A DNA stretch of 64,000 bases from Perca fluviatilis (GCF_010015445.1 NC_053127.1:7440276-7504275); one strand, 5' to 3'; positions 42,420-56,271 are shown, numbered from the stretch's first letter. Notes: generated by a model from the sequence alone, not told the origin. Numbers and translations: made by a program.

Positions 42420-44482
42420 CAGTGTTGCAATCTATTTTTAATGCCAAGCAGTAAAACCCTGCTCAAAAGTCACCAGATGTTGGTAGATTACATCACAGGC
42501 TAATCTGATGTCAAAACCTAACGATTTATGCAAGATAAAAAAAAAGAAGATGGTTAAAGTTAGAAGTTAAACAGAACTGCCTATTATTATATATTTATTA
42601 TTTCTCATGTTGTAATCATCTCATCAATACAATTTACTACTGGTTTCAAAAACTGTTGTACAGACTGTGTCAAGAATACAGAGGATCCACACACCTAAAT
42701 AATTTAGAATAAAAACAAAGGAGGAGTTTCCCAGACAAACAACGGGGATCATTGATTGGTCGTTAGGTATCACAGGTAGCCACATCTCAAATAAACCTGT
42801 TTGAGTTGTGACTCGCTCGGATCTTTCACCCGAGTCTTTAAATTGACTCATGAGTCGCGAGTCTCTACTATCATTAACCCGGTTCAGTTGAGTCCTTCTA
42901 CAATTCAATCTAAAATGATAACAGTGCCACACACAAACCTCTTGCAACATTAGCTACTACTAGTCCTAGCCATCTTAGCTGCCAAAAGCTTTAGAACTTA
43001 CAATTTCGTAGGCGACCACAACTCCACAAGCCAACTCCAGCGCCTGAGTGAGCAGAGAGACAGTTCCCGACCTGCAGACTCCGAGCCGGAAGCTCGCAGA
43101 CCGTGGGATTCACTCGAGAACTCACGAGCCATCGTGAGTTGTCGGTGATTCATAAGTTGTAGGTTATTCATGAGTTGTAGGTGATTCATGAGTTGTCGAT
43201 GATTCATGAGTTGTCGATGATTCATGAGTTGTCGATGATTCATGAGTTGTCTGTGATTCATGAGTTGTCGATGATTCATGAGTTGTCTGTGATTCATGAG
43301 TTGTAGGTGATTCATGAGTTGTCGATGATTCATGAGTTGTCGATGATTCATGAGTTGTCTGTGATTCATGAGTTGTCGATGATTCATGAGTTGTCTGTGA
43401 TTCATGAGTTGTAGGTGATTCATGAGTTGTCTGTGATTCATGAGTTGTCGATGATTCATGAGTTGTCGATGATTCATGAGTTGTCGATGATTCATGAGTT
43501 GTCGGTGATTCATGAGTTGTCTGTGATTCATGAGTTGTCGATGATTCATGAGTTGTCGATGATTCATGAGTTGTCGATGATTCATGAGTTGTCGATGATT
43601 CATGAGTTGTCGATGATTCATGAGTTGTCGATGATTCATGAGTTGTCTGTGATTCATGAGTTGTCGATGATTCATGAGTTGTCGGTGATTCATGAGTTGT
43701 CTGTGATTCATGAGTTCTCACACGAATCAGCCGGCTATATGAGTGGATCTGATTCAGACGAGCGTGTGAAGTCTCTCCTTGTGCTCACACTCGGAGTAAA
43801 GCAAATCCACAACAAAAGCCATTCTTTCACTTCTGAAATAACATACAATGTTCTGCACGTAGCCTATCTAGGCCTACTGTAGGTTTGGTGTATAAATGTA
43901 GTTTGTTAAAAGCAATTAGGTCGGCAAAATGCGAAACACCCTTGCTTTCGTCTTCAAAAACTTTATTTTTCAAGTAAAGATACACATACACATTGAAAAC
44001 ATTAAATGCATACATACATACATGAAAAAGGGGCGCAGGGAATTTACATTAAAGAGGTTGTAAGTCATTGTAAATGTTCAGAGTCCAGATGGCTTTCTTA
44101 TTTGTCAGTCCTATTAAAGTTTCAAAATATGATTTCATGTCATTCATGAATATTCGGATTTCTTTCAGACCATTTACATTTATGGATGTAACGTTTCCCA
44201 AATAAAATTAAAAGATTCTAAATGAAAACATGGCATTTTATCCAAATCAAAAGCTCGCCTTGGACGTAGCATAAAATACTGACTCAAGTGACTCGCACAA
44301 CCCGGATCAGTTTAGCGAATTACTCAGAATGACCCAAATCCTTAAAAGGAATCGAGTTTGCCAGGCTTAATCTCAAGGGACTCGTGTTGGCCAAACAACT
44401 CTCGAGATTTGTTGCCAGGCTTCCGTTTGAAAAACAAAAAGGTCACCATATCTTAAGAGAAAGCGGCTGAGTTGGCAACACT
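42420..44482. mobile_element. Possible large TIR element enclosing the 18-bp array
   Basis: Left CAGTGTTGCAATC and right gttggcaacact (reverse complement AGTGTTGCCAAC) look like opposed ends of a fish 'cagtgttgcc' family. Similar gactcg-type motifs flank the array inside. No target duplication could be recognised, so the borders are tentative. Confidence 0.35.
43142..43716. repeat. 18-bp minisatellite, about 32 copies
   Basis: The unit is gattcatgagttgtcgat, with gtctgt, gtaggt and gtcggt variants in the last six bases. Because 18 is a multiple of three, hexapeptide-repeat frames open in several frames of both strands. There is no coding signal around them. Confidence 0.95.
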
Positions 44483-44869
44483 ACAGCTTGTGTTTCTGAG
44501 TTCTTCCCCTGAAGAATGACCATGTGATTTATTTGAGCTAAATTACCTTAAAGCTGGTGTTTAGTTTTGATGAAGTAGTTCAGTTTTTTTGTTGTTGTTG
44601 CTGTCGCTCTGTGTTGCAGAGCTGGTACTAGCAGTGGGGTAAGCGCCTAAAATATGGTTGTGCTTAGCTGAAGCCCCATCATCTCAGCTGTGCATTTATT
44701 ATGTACATCTAAGATGGAAATATTTCACATACTTGACATTTATTTGTGAAAATCAGAAAACACTTTATTGTCTTGTACAAATGTACAACTACGATAGAGT
44801 AGGTCGACAACACACTATATAATTTACAGAGACCCAACCAGTCCCCAAAGAGCATGCAATTAAGATTTT

Positions 44870-45725
44870 ATTAAGGAAGGAAATGCATTCAACTACAGCT
44901 GCAATGATTTGTGTATTTTGTGTTGGCATGTATGTGTGGTTGTACTGCTGCCTGCCTTGGCCAGGACACTCTTGAAAAAGAGATTTTTAATCTCAATGAG
45001 TTTCTTCCTGGTTAAATAAAGGTTAAATAAAATAAAATAAAAAATTAGTCGATTAATCGATTAGTTGATCGATAGTAAATGTATTTGCAACTATTTTGAT
45101 ATTCAATTAATCATGTAAGTCAATTGGCAATCAACGATCCCAAACATTTGAGGGTTCTAGCTTATCCATTGTGAAGTTTTGACTCTTTTACCAGTCTTAC
45201 ATAACAGCAAAGTGAATATTTTGGGGTTTATTTTTCACTATTTTATGATTTTTTACTGACCTAACAACATCCGACATGTTTTTCCAGGCCTTGTATATAT
45301 TTTAAATATTGCTTGTGTAGTATTCAATTATTATATCATGTATATTGTTTCCTATTATTTAATGTATACTCTGTATGTGTGCTGTGTGTCTGATATTTTG
45401 CTGCTGCAACCCCGTTATTTCCCATTTTTTGGGGTCAACAAAAATCTATCTATCTAATTTATCAATCTATCTTAAGGACAAAACACCATGTGCTTTAGTA
45501 ACACTGGAGGGAAACATTACTTGTTTCTTTACAAGAAAACTTTAATTATTAATAATTATTATTATAACCAGTTTGGCTTCTGTTCAAGACACATTCTGGT
45601 AGGAAAACAAGGACATTTAAAATGTGTTTTTCTTTAAATCGGTGTGATATGGTTTTGTTAAGTTGGTACTGCAGTACTGTTTATCTCATGTCAGGCTGAA
45701 CTTCAGTGTCTTAGATACAGTATCA
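44870..45725. repeat. Dispersed duplication, copy 1 (partner 60080-60650)
   Basis: Long matching blocks (for example aacatttgagggttctagct, gtgctttagtaacactggag, tcatgtcaggctgaacttc) are shared in order with 60080-60650. This copy has two extra insertions. One, about 44910-45044, is a retroposon tail ending in ggttaaataaaggttaaata. The other, 45291-45471, ends in atct repeats. Confidence 0.85.
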
Positions 45726-46272
45726 TGTTGGTTAAATGTCCTTCCTCCAGTTGAAAACAGCAGTGTTCAGAAGTCACCTTTGCCCTCCATTGTCACACAG
45801 CTTCTTCTCTTCCCTGTGCCAGTGTGGGATGGCTTCTTCCTCTGTGACTAAAAGCTAATCGGGCTGCTTACAGTCTAATTACGTATGTTTATCACTTTGC
45901 GGAGAATCTGTGTTTCACTGACATGCCGTTTGTCTTGATTTAAATTCCCACTAATGCACACAACAGACATCGGGATCTGGTTTGCTTTGTTATCAAACAG
46001 CTCATTGGTAATTCTGGGGCTGATGTTATCATCTGTTTCCTGGACACAAACAAAACATCTCGTTTGCATTGCGTATATATGCCAATTATTCATTTTTTAG
46101 TAGCAGCTGCTTTGCAGTATTTTGAATAACAAATCCTGACGCGAGGTACTGACTTTCACTTCAGAACACACAACAAGGCTGTTATCAGTACACACTCTGA
46201 CTATTTGTTTGATCCCGGAGCATTACCAAGGGCAATCAATCCCCCAGACATTTCATAGCATCGCCATCCTAA

Positions 46273-46688
46273 GGCCGGCTGCACACTGGCTGCGTGGCAG
46301 CTGCGTGGCGTTTTCTGTCTTTTTGCACACCAGAAACATGTCTGAAGCGGCGCATTTATATATCTGCATTTATGTCAAAACCTAGAGACTTTCAAACATT
46401 AAAATGTCATTTATTCATATGCATTTGTGTCAAAATGACATATAAACATCTTTTCCTATTCTATTTTGCCTGGAAATGTTTCCAACACGCTTGCATGTCG
46501 CGTGAAAAATAGGCGTCGGTTCTATTTCTAGCATGCACGCGTTTTCGGTGCGGCTCGAGCCTTGCCTGAAACGTGCGTATCACGCAGGCAGTGTGCAAGC
46601 TCTAACCTGTTAACATGGGAGCCGGAATAAAAACGGACACGCCACGCAGCTGACACGCTCACGCCACGCAGCCAGTGTGCAGCCGGCC
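46273..46688. mobile_element. Harbinger-like MITE, 'gcacactggctg' family
   Basis: Ends GGCCGGCTGCACACTGGCTG and (reverse complement of the right end) GGCCGGCTGCACACTGGCTG, an exact terminal inverted repeat of at least 20 bp. Flanked by TAA and TTA. Sister to 13875-14514. Confidence 0.85.
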
Positions 46689-47535
46689 TTAACCTTCCAG
46701 CACTGATTTTGACTCTGGATGAGATCTAAAGGACACCCAGAAAGATTTTTAGGCCTACATAGAGCAAGGGTCTATCTTTTTGCACATTCTGCACTAACCA
46801 CATAGCCTCTTTTTTCCTTCTTGATGTTAGTTATGTATGTATGTATGTATGTATGTACATGTTATCATGTTATTTGTTTCTGTATTTACTGTTGTTGTGT
46901 AACAACAATGTATACAGAGTTTCTCATTGGTTAGGATTGATTGCTTTTTTTTCAGGATTGTTTTAAACAATGAATTCAAATTTTCTGATTTTTTGTGTCC
47001 CTAGCTACTAACTGAAACCAAACTATACACCCTTGACAGAGTGATATGCAGCAGGACGAATGCAGCTGCCCTTATTTTCATTTTCAACTATTCTGTCAGT
47101 TATCTTTTTGACTCATAGATCTGCCAACTCCGATATATTCAGTTCACAATGACATACAACAGAGAAAAGCACCAAGTCCTCACATTAGACAAACTCAAAC
47201 AAGGAAATGTTTTGCATGAAGAGAAGATGAACTTGCAGGGACTTGAGGTTTTAATCTAATACAGTGAGCACCGTGTTGGCTCTTGTTCTCGTTCTTGTTA
47301 TTGCAGTGTGGTGAACGTGCTCTTGAAACTGTGTCACTGTGGAGTGTATCACAGGCACCTGCAAGCTTTTTGAAAAGCAGCCCGAGCACTAACACAGAGA
47401 GGACAGGAACTTCTTCTGTTTTTTTTTCTTTGTGCTGTGTTCTGATTGCTCGAGTGACGTTCCCTCTTTGTGTTTACTGTACTGCAGTTTCTCTACAATG
47501 GTGTGTGTGGCTGCACAGACATGTTCTACCATACT

Positions 47536-48049
47536 AAGGGCTGGGCATGGTTTAAACACATTTGAATACCAGTACCCTTAAAGGGATACCAATAGGAGTA
47601 CTTCATTTGATAAATTTTTTACTCTACACCATTGGATACCCATCATGTGAAAGGAAGCATTCAGTTTCTTGAAATGCCAACGCCACTCCACCCAGTGGTG
47701 TAGTCTACGTGATACGCAGGTATACCCAGCATACCCAGTATACCCAGTATACCCACTAAGAAAGCTCCAGGAGTTTCATATACCCACTTAAAAATGCCCA
47801 ATGACACGCAACAACATACTTTATATTATAGTTTTGATATATTTTGAATTGTCTGTTGTGTTTTTCTTCTTCACATAGGCTAAATAAAGGTATTTCAACC
47901 GTAAATTGGTGCATAAAAGTGTATCTGAATGCAGGAAATGAAGTCGTTGATGTTCAAAACTTCCCTGGAGGAGGACACCCTGACCCCCCCACTATGATAT
48001 GCCATGATATGAATCAGAATCGTAAAAATCCAAACGATGCCCAACCCTA
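47536..48049. mobile_element. hAT-like MITE containing a second repeat
   Basis: It starts AAGGGCTGGGCATGG and ends aaacgatgcccaaccctac. A common fish segment (gtagtctacgtgatacgcag, atacccagtatacccac) interrupts it from about 47695 to 47970. Borders of the inner piece are uncertain. Confidence 0.55.
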
Positions 48050-48054
48050 CTTAA

Positions 48055-48457
48055 CCTTCTAATACTGTTCCAGTCAAAAATGACCAATTTACACATTCCC
48101 TGTACCATAAATATGGCATTTTTCATCAGATTGCCTCAAGACCTTATGGTATCCTTCACAAAAGGCATTTGAACACATACCATTCATTGTGACTACTTTC
48201 TTAGAATTTTGAGTGATTTATTCAACTTAGTCATACTTCTTTTGTTTACGGTCAAAAATGACCGAATGAATGGGAAAGAGTATAATTTTCATCCAGGAGA
48301 TAAAAGACATTTCCATACTCCTACAACTTTCCTGTGCTTGTGTTCCCATTCACAGGTGCAAAGCTTCCATTTGCAAGGGATACTGCACCATGACTGCAGT
48401 TTGCCATTTGTGCATGTGAACCACCAATGTTCCCACACACATGCATGCACGCACACA

Positions 48458-48501
<44 letters not shown>

Positions 48502-48549
48502 ACACACACATACACATGTACACCCACTCAAACACACACACACACACAC

Positions 48550-48627
<78 letters not shown>

Positions 48628-48699
48628 CATGTTGTCAGTTCATGTTGTCATGTTGCCACCTGTGCATCTGAACCACCAATGTTCCACACACATGCATGT

Positions 48700-48788
<89 letters not shown>

Positions 48789-48957
48789 GTAGATGTTAAT
48801 GTTCTAATAAGGTTCTTTTACAATAAATGTTATATTAAAAATACTTTTTGACATTTATATTGACATTTATGTTCAAATAAGAGCAGTTAAAACTGTCCGG
48901 TCAAATTTGACCGAAAACAGTAAATTAAGAGGGGTAGGAACAAACATTGTTTGAAGG
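48055..48957. mobile_element. TTAA-flanked element with internal CA arrays
   Basis: TTAA|CCTTCTAATACTG at the left and gtttgaagg|TTAA at the right. Subterminal gtcaaaaatgacc and ggtcaaatttgacc palindromes are present. The interior is dominated by CA microsatellites. The borders rest on short inverted repeats. Confidence 0.55.
48462..48785. repeat. Two long (CA)n arrays with a duplicated spacer
   Basis: CA runs at about 48462-48625 (interrupted) and 48704-48785 (pure) are each preceded by a copy of gaaccaccaatgtt plus acacacatgcatg. The array apparently duplicated together with about 50 bp of flank. Long HTHTHT/CVCVCV frames here are not genes. Confidence 0.9.
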
Positions 48958-49321
48958 TTAAAGGTATCAAGTGCCGATACCAAGGTCCTAACGGGGCACC
49001 CAGCGGGGGTGGCAGTCCCCCTGATTGGAGTCCTCACATTGTGACTGTGTGGACAGGTTGCTGTCCCCATAATGCTATCAAGTGGTAAAATGCACTGACG
49101 CTTCAAAGCACACACTAAGCTGGACGCTTTAATGCAGAACTACGTCTGTCACGTGGCGATGCACACACTGGACACGCCATACAGACAGAAGAAGTATTCA
49201 CTAAGTACAGTAGCTGTTTTTTTCCCTAACTAGGGAGCAACTGCGATAAAATGGCTAAATAAAGATATAAATAAGATAAAATGCCTGCTTTTCTGGAAAA
49301 TTGACGCGTGTGGATGCTTAG

Positions 49322-49606
<285 letters not shown>

Positions 49607-51892
49607 TAATGTGTTTAGTGGGTCTGAGGCCTTTGAAACCCATTCAAATCTGTTGTATCCATAGCGACTTGGTTGTTGCTCTGTCTTAACATCCCTTCAG
49701 CTAAAGAAATCTTGTGTAGCCGTCACCAGACCTTCATTGTCATGGAGAAAAAAAGTGGGATACCCTGAAATCCTTTGACAGTCCCTATTTTTGTCCCTCG
49801 GGAAATTAGAAAACGGCATGTTGGCTTAGCTGTTTTACGGTTGGTAACGTTACGGATAAGTAATCAGAAGCAGGACAGTATTCTGTGACAGAAGCTTATA
49901 CTTGTGGGCAAGAATAAAGAATGGAAATCATGATTAATTTGATTTAAAATGAGATTTAGAGTTTATAGCCACACGAGCAGCTCTGTGAGGCACAGAAGTG
50001 CGTTGAATGCTAACATGCTGACAATGACAATGCTAACATGCGGATGGTAAGCAGGTATGATGTTTATAATGTTCACCATCTTAGTGTAGCATGTTAGCAT
50101 GCTAACACATGCTAGTTAGCAGTAAACAGGAAGTCCAGCTGAGGCTGATGAGAATGTCATTTGTTCTGCGAGTATTTGGTCATAAACTTACCTTGCACGG
50201 CAGCTGGATTTTCGCCAATCTCGACATCACTTTAAAATGAGATTCACATGCCGCATCGCATGAAAATCCATCTTGTCAAGCTTCAAGTAAAAGCGTTTGT
50301 GTCTAAACTACCAGCTGACCGAACCAATCAGCGGCGGTGAGGAGCTACTGGCAGCTACGGGCGTGGTTTAGGTGTGTGTGATGGCCGCGACTTTTCATTC
50401 AAAACAACAATGGCAGACGTGATAGACGGTTCATCCAAGTGCCTGCCCTTTCCCCAAACAGTTTCCAATGATGGCTGCTCGGATGGTTCTGTGTAACAAA
50501 CAATCTGGTGCGTCAGGTGAATCATAAACCAAAGATTTTGGGAAAAATTCAATTTTAAACTGACGATGGCGCTAGATGGTGGGATTCATCCTGAGGGGAA
50601 CATGAATGCGTGGCAATCAGATGTAATAGTTGTTGAGATATTTCAGTCTGAACCAAAGTGGTGGGCAAACTGATAGTCACTGCCGTCCATAGAGCCACCC
50701 AGCTAGCGTGGTTAAAAATTGCCTGTGACGTCACAATGGCGGCATTTATATAACTGTTTTCTGCCACACATCATGGATTAACAATTTTACAATACATCAC
50801 TCTGTTGTGCCACTGTATAGAGACTGAGCTGTAAACTTTTCTAGGAATGACATGTGAATTGTATTTTAAGGTGGATCTTCCCTGCCTCTTCTTCTTCTTC
50901 GAATAGGGGAAAGTCCCAACAAGGCCTCCAGACTGAGATATTGATATATAACTTAATACAGAGGACGGCTCTATGTTTAGCTCTGTGTTATAGCAATGCT
51001 CATTATTTCACCAGTGTTTACTGGTGTCACTACATAAACAACATATAAATGAAAACAATGAAAGTTGTAAACAGTAGGACAATAGTGCAATGATGCAGAG
51101 TGCAGCGGATCCTGGAATACATATGGGATTATTAATGTAACAGGTTGCAGTGGATATGTCAGTTTATACAGTATATTAAGCTAGCATGTGTGCTTATATT
51201 TATAGTGTTTACATGCACAGCAGTAACCGGAGTAAGTGATGGGAATGGGAAGAATGACAGGAGTAACTCTACCTCCGGTACAGAAGGTGGCGCTCTGCCA
51301 ACGCAAAACTGGCTTTTTTTTCCGGTTGACCTATGTCAAAATTACACCGATGGGCCATTGAATTAGTAAAATTTAACAACTTAATGCTTCATTCACACTC
51401 TCGTCACAGCGTAGGTAAGCACAGTGCTCTCGCCAGATGACAGACAACTTGTTCGGCTCATTATATCTGTAACGTTAACCATTGTCGGGTGGAATTAGCA
51501 AGCTAACTTTGTTAGCTAACTAACCTTAGCCAGCGGCTGCAGCAGGAGCAACTCGGTCCCTCCACTTTTTTGCCGAGACACAACGTTGACAGCCCCGGAG
51601 ATGGACAATCGGTTTAGCCATTTCCCGGTGTCCATGATGTCATCATACTGTAATATTTCAGTTTTTTATAAACGTATTACGTTTCATTGAGTTTATATGA
51701 TCAATGTTGATTTTTCATTTCCTCGGTGTAGCCTAATAGTGTAACCCGAATAGTGGCCTAGTAATGTACAAAAATAAACATCCATTCATCCATATGCTAG
51801 ATATCCATACTCTCAGCAGCAAACAGGTTACTTATTAAAAAAAAGGAGACAATGGATGATACACTCTTAGTACCATTGATAATAGACCTTTT

Positions 51893-53320
51893 TCACGGCA
51901 GACATGTTGAAATGTCATAGTAGGAAAAGCACAGGTGTATTCCAAACCATCAATGATGGCTGCATTCCACTTAGGAGAGGCCCTGGTATTAAACCATTAC
52001 TGATGGCTGCATTCCACTTAGGAGAGGTCCTGGTATTAAACCATTACTGATGGCTGCATTCCACTTAGGAGAGGTCCTGGTATTAAACCATTACTGATGG
52101 CTTTATTCCACTTAGGAGAGGCCCTGGTATTAAACCATTACTGATGGCTGCATTCCACTTAGGAGAGACCCTGGTATTAAACCATTACTGATGGCTGCAT
52201 TCCACTTAGGAGAGACCCTGGTATTAAACCATTAATGATGGCTGTATTCCACTTAGGAGAGACCCTGGTATTAAACCATTAATGATGGCTGCATTCCACT
52301 TAGGAGAGGCCCTGGTATTAAACCATTAATGATGGCTGTATTCCACTTAGGAGAGACCCTGGTATTAAACCATTAATGATGGCTGTATTCCACTTAGGAG
52401 AGGCCCTGGTATTAAACCATTAATGATGGCTGTATTCCACTTAGGAGAGACCCTGGTATTAAACCATTAATGATGGCTGTATTCCACTTAGGAGAGGCCC
52501 TGGTATTAAACCATTAATGATGGCTGCATTCCACTTAGAGGAGAGCCCTGGTATTAAACCATTAATGATGGCTGCATTCCACTTAGAAAAGACCCTGGTA
52601 TTAAACCATTAATGATGGCTGTATTCCACTTAGGAGAGGCCCTGGTATTAAACCATTACTGATGGCTGTATTCCACTTAGGAGAGGCCCTGGTATTAAAC
52701 CATTAATGATGGCTGTATTCCACTTAGGAGAGGCCCTGGTATTAAACCATTAATGATGGCTGTTTTCCACTTAGGAGAGACCCTGGTATTAAACCATTAA
52801 TGATGGCTGCATTCCACTTAGGAGAGACCCTGGTATTAAACCATTAATGATGGCTGTATTCCACTTAGGAGAGGCCCTGGTATTAAACCATTACTGATGG
52901 CTGCATTCCACTTAGGAGAGGTCCTGGTATTAAACCATTAATGATGGCTGTATTCCACTTAGGAGAGGCCCTGGTATTAAATCATTACTGATGGATGTTT
53001 TCCACTTTGGAGAGGCCCTGGTATTAAACCATTAATGATGACTGTATTCCACTTAGGAGAGGTCCTGGTATTAAACCATTACTGATGACTGTATTCCACT
53101 TAGGAGAGGCCCTGGTATTAAACCATTAATGATGGCTGCATTCTACTTAGGAGAGGTCCTGGTATTAAACCATTACTGATGGCTGCATTCCACTTAGGAG
53201 AGGTCCTGGTATTGTGCATGCATTACTGGGACACTTGATGGAACTGAGCCATCGTTAAGGTTATCAATTTCAGCTGTGTTTTTCCTAATAAGTCAAAATG
53301 TCTGCTGTGAAAAAGGTCCA
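51893..53320. mobile_element. TIR element with internal 47-bp minisatellite, copy 2
   Basis: Left end tagacctttttcacggcag and right end (reverse complement) tggacctttttcacagcag match the terminal repeats of 11499-12016. The element is 1.43 kb, against 0.52 kb for copy 1, and nearly all the difference is array length. Flanks are TAA and TTA; a clear target duplication is not seen. Confidence 0.87.
51950..53215. repeat. 47-bp minisatellite, about 27 copies
   Basis: The unit is tgatggctgcattccactta followed by ggagaggccctggtattaaa and ccattaa. It is the reverse complement of the unit at 11626-11955. Variant positions (gcatt/gtatt, ggccc/gaccc/ggtcc, taatg/tactg) are mixed along the array. Confidence 0.95.
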
Positions 53321-53667
53321 TTATAGCTGCTACGCAGCAATGGTCGGGGCCGAGCATTTTGAGGAGGAAAATGAAAAAGCGGTGGATGGAGAAGAGGAGA
53401 AAAATGGCAAATTCACAAGGGTTCTGTCAGCAGAAGTGCCAAACAGAGACATCCCTGCTCATCACGTTGAGTATGCCCAAGGAGCTTCAAAAATAAAATC
53501 TCAGATTTTATGTCTCCAATCCCCACAGCATAATACCAGTGTATGTTACAGCATAATACACAGTGGCATGTTAACCTAGGACTAATGAGCTGATCATTTC
53601 CGAGAGGTGTGTTGATGCAGACCCACATCTAAAACATGCAAGGAAGGTGTCCACAGCACCTTCCCTG

Positions 53668-54013
53668 TAGGGGTGGGGAAAAAACTGTATCGATACACAG
53701 ATGCCAAGTATCGATCTTTTATTATATATGTGTTGGTCAGTTTGTCTGCTTGACGATCCCATTTTGCAGCAACAAAATTGAAGTGAGATGAACAAACAAT
53801 GAAATGTATCTTTTTTAGATAAAACAGATGTTGACAAAATTTCCTTTTGGGGACATATTTTGAAATTGGGAAAAATTTGAAGTTGGAAAAAAGGTAATAC
53901 ATTGCGACAAATAGCAGAATATTGCAATATGTTTAAAATCGCAATGATATCGTATCGTGACATAAGTATCGTGTTGATATTGTATCGTTAGACCTCGGTG
54001 ATTCCCACCCCTA
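53668..54013. mobile_element. hAT MITE, 'ggtgggaa' family, complete
   Basis: It begins TAGGGGTGGGGAAAAAAC and ends gattcccacccctac-type sequence. A perfect 8-bp duplication, cttccctg, lies at 53660-53667 and 54014-54021. A truncated relative lies at 126-300. Confidence 0.93.
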
Positions 54014-54077
54014 CTTCCCTGCATGTTTTAGATGCCTGATTAGGTTTAAGATGGTGACCTTGTAACACCTTGTAAGT

Positions 54078-54356
54078 GGGCGGCTGTGGCACGCCTTACC
54101 AATCGGAATGTTGGTGGTTCGATCTCTGGCCCTGCAGTCCCGCGTCGAAGTGTCTTTAGGGCAAGACACTGGACCCAGAATCATTCCCGATGCTGGGCCC
54201 TTAGTGTGTGAATGTGTGTGAATGTCTATCTGATGAACAGGTGGCACCTTGTACCTCGGCCACAGTGTATGAATTTGTGTGAATGGTTCCTGTACTCTGT
54301 AAAGCGCTCCGAGTAGTCGTTAAAACTAGAAAAGCACTATGTAAATACAGTCCATT
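54078..54356 (+). mobile_element. tRNA-derived SINE (AFC-like)
   Basis: A tRNA-like head (ggcggctgtggcacgcctta) with a good B box (ggttcgatctctg). The body has gggcaagacactggaccc and repeated gtgtgaatgt motifs. It ends gtaaagcgctccgagtagtc ... aagcactatgtaaatacagt, a tail typical of several fish SINEs. Subfamily naming is from memory. Confidence 0.8.
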
Positions 54357-54479
54357 GAGAGTTTTTGAAAAAAGTAGAGGGATGTACTTCAAAATTGCTA
54401 CTAGGTAAAAGCAGGGGAACGTTTCTGCTCTATTGGGGCTATTGGCATAACGTTGCACGTACGGTTGAGTTGTTATGAA

Positions 54480-56271
54480 TTTTTAAAGTTTAGAATTTTA
54501 GATGGCTGCCGTAGGCCACCATCAGGACTATTGGCATACTGCTCATTTAAATTTCAAGAAGTGTCAAGAGAAGACGTAAAACAACTATTATTGTCTATTA
54601 ATAATGACAAGCCATCTGGTACGGACAACCTTGATGGAAAGCTATTAAGGATGGTAGCAGACCACATTGCCACTTCCATATGTCATATTTTTAATCTGAG
54701 TCTTGAGAATAGAGTGTGTCCACAAGTGTGGAAAGAAGCAAAGGTAATCCCCTTAGCGAAAAATGTTCGTGCTGTTTTTTCTGGCTCTAATAGTCGACCA
54801 ATTAGTTTGTTACCTTCTATAAGTAAACTTTTAGAAAACATTTTATTTAACCAGATACAAGGTTATTTCACCAAGAATGAATTGTTAAGTAAATACCAGC
54901 ATGCTTATAGAGAAGGAAATTGAACTTGTACAGCTCTGGTACAAATGACAGATGATTGGTTAAAGGATATTGATAAACAAAATATTGTCGGAGCAGTATT
55001 ATTAGATTTTAGTGCTGCCTTTGACATAATTGACCATAGTTTGTTATTGGGGAAGCTCAAATGTTATGGTTTTGCAATATCCGCATTAGCATGGGTAGAG
55101 AGCTACTTGACAGATAGAACACAGAAGGTGTATTTTAATGGAAGCTTCTCTGAGGTGAGGTCTGTAGCATGTGGGATTCCACAAGGGTCTTCATTAGGAC
55201 CATTGCTTTTTCTATCTTCACGAATGATCTCCCACTGGTCTGTAGAGGAGCTTCTGTGCCGGCATCAGCTTTAGAAAACATTTCTGCAGCTCTCAACAAT
55301 GAGTTGCAGATGGTATCTAATTGGGTAATTGATAATAAACTTGTCCTGAATATAGGCAAGACTAAAAGTATTTTATTTGGAACTAAATGTAAAAACAAGG
55401 CAGAGGTTGGATTTAGTACTAAATAATGTTGCTGTTGAGCAGGTACATGAAATAAAACTTCTTGGGGTAATATTAGACTGTACTTTGTCATGGTCGAGAC
55501 ATATATATGAAGTGGTGAAAAAAATGGAGAAATATATCTGTAGTTAAAAGGTGTTATTCGTTTTTAAATTCATATTTAATTAAACCTGTTTTGCAGACAC
55601 TAGTGTTATCACACTTAGATTACTGCTCTGTGGTTTGGTCAGGAACTACAAAGAAGAATTTAGGGGAACTACAGAGGGTTCAGAATAGAGCTGCACGTTT
55701 AGCCCTTTGTTGTACGACATATTCTCACAGCAAACTATACTGGTTACCGGTTGATGAGAGGTTAAAAACATCACTCCTTGGCTTTATAAATAAAATTAAT
55801 TTATGGAAAACTCCAGATTGTCTGTATAAGCAACTTACTCTGAGCTCTAATGTACATACATATCTCACGAGGCATGCCGTAATTGGTAAATATATTATTC
55901 CAAAATCTAGAACAAATTCAAAACAACGTACAGTGTTGTATAGAGCTATGGTTGAATGGAACTCTCTTCCAGGTCATATTGCTAAAATTCAAAATATTAT
56001 GAGTTTTAAAAAACAAATAAAAGGATATTTTATGTTAACTTATATTGGTAGATAGAGTATACTGTATGTGTATGTAGAGGTATATGTGTGTGTGTGCATG
56101 TATATGTCCATATGTGAGTGTGTATATATGTATATTTGTATTTTATGAGAATTTGCTGTTTTGTTGTTTGTTTATTCATGTTATGTGTTATGTGTGGACC
56201 CCAGGAAGAGTAGCGGATGCATTTGTTGCATCAGCTAATGGGGATCCTAATAAAATAAATAAATAAATACA
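54480..56271 (+). pseudogene. LINE reverse-transcriptase remnant (CR1/L2/Rex-type), inactivated
   Basis: A 5'-truncated non-LTR retrotransposon. Reverse-transcriptase blocks appear in order: a thumb-side KPSGTDNLDG and RPISLLPSISKLLE (frame 54453-54923), an in-frame TGA at 54919-54921, the core LLDFSAAFDIIDH (about 55000-55040) and GIPQGSSLGPLLF (about 55165-55205). A frameshift follows. The next frame runs FTNDLPLVCRGASV straight into ALENISAALNNEL, so the segment that should hold the YxDD catalytic aspartates is missing. A last frame (55591-56055) carries LSHLDYCSVVWSG and VQNRAARLAL. The 3' end is gcatcagctaatggggatcc followed by taataaaataaataaataaa. It lacks the endonuclease domain and cannot be active. 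Confidence 0.88.

Noticed and set aside
42998..43711. 237-residue frame of MNHRQL repeats
   Set aside because: It is the direct translation of the 18-bp minisatellite. Equally long frames exist in other frames and on the other strand.
48209..48799. 196-residue frame rich in HTHT
   Set aside because: Translation of CA microsatellites. The non-repeat part resembles no protein and the segment lies inside a mobile element.
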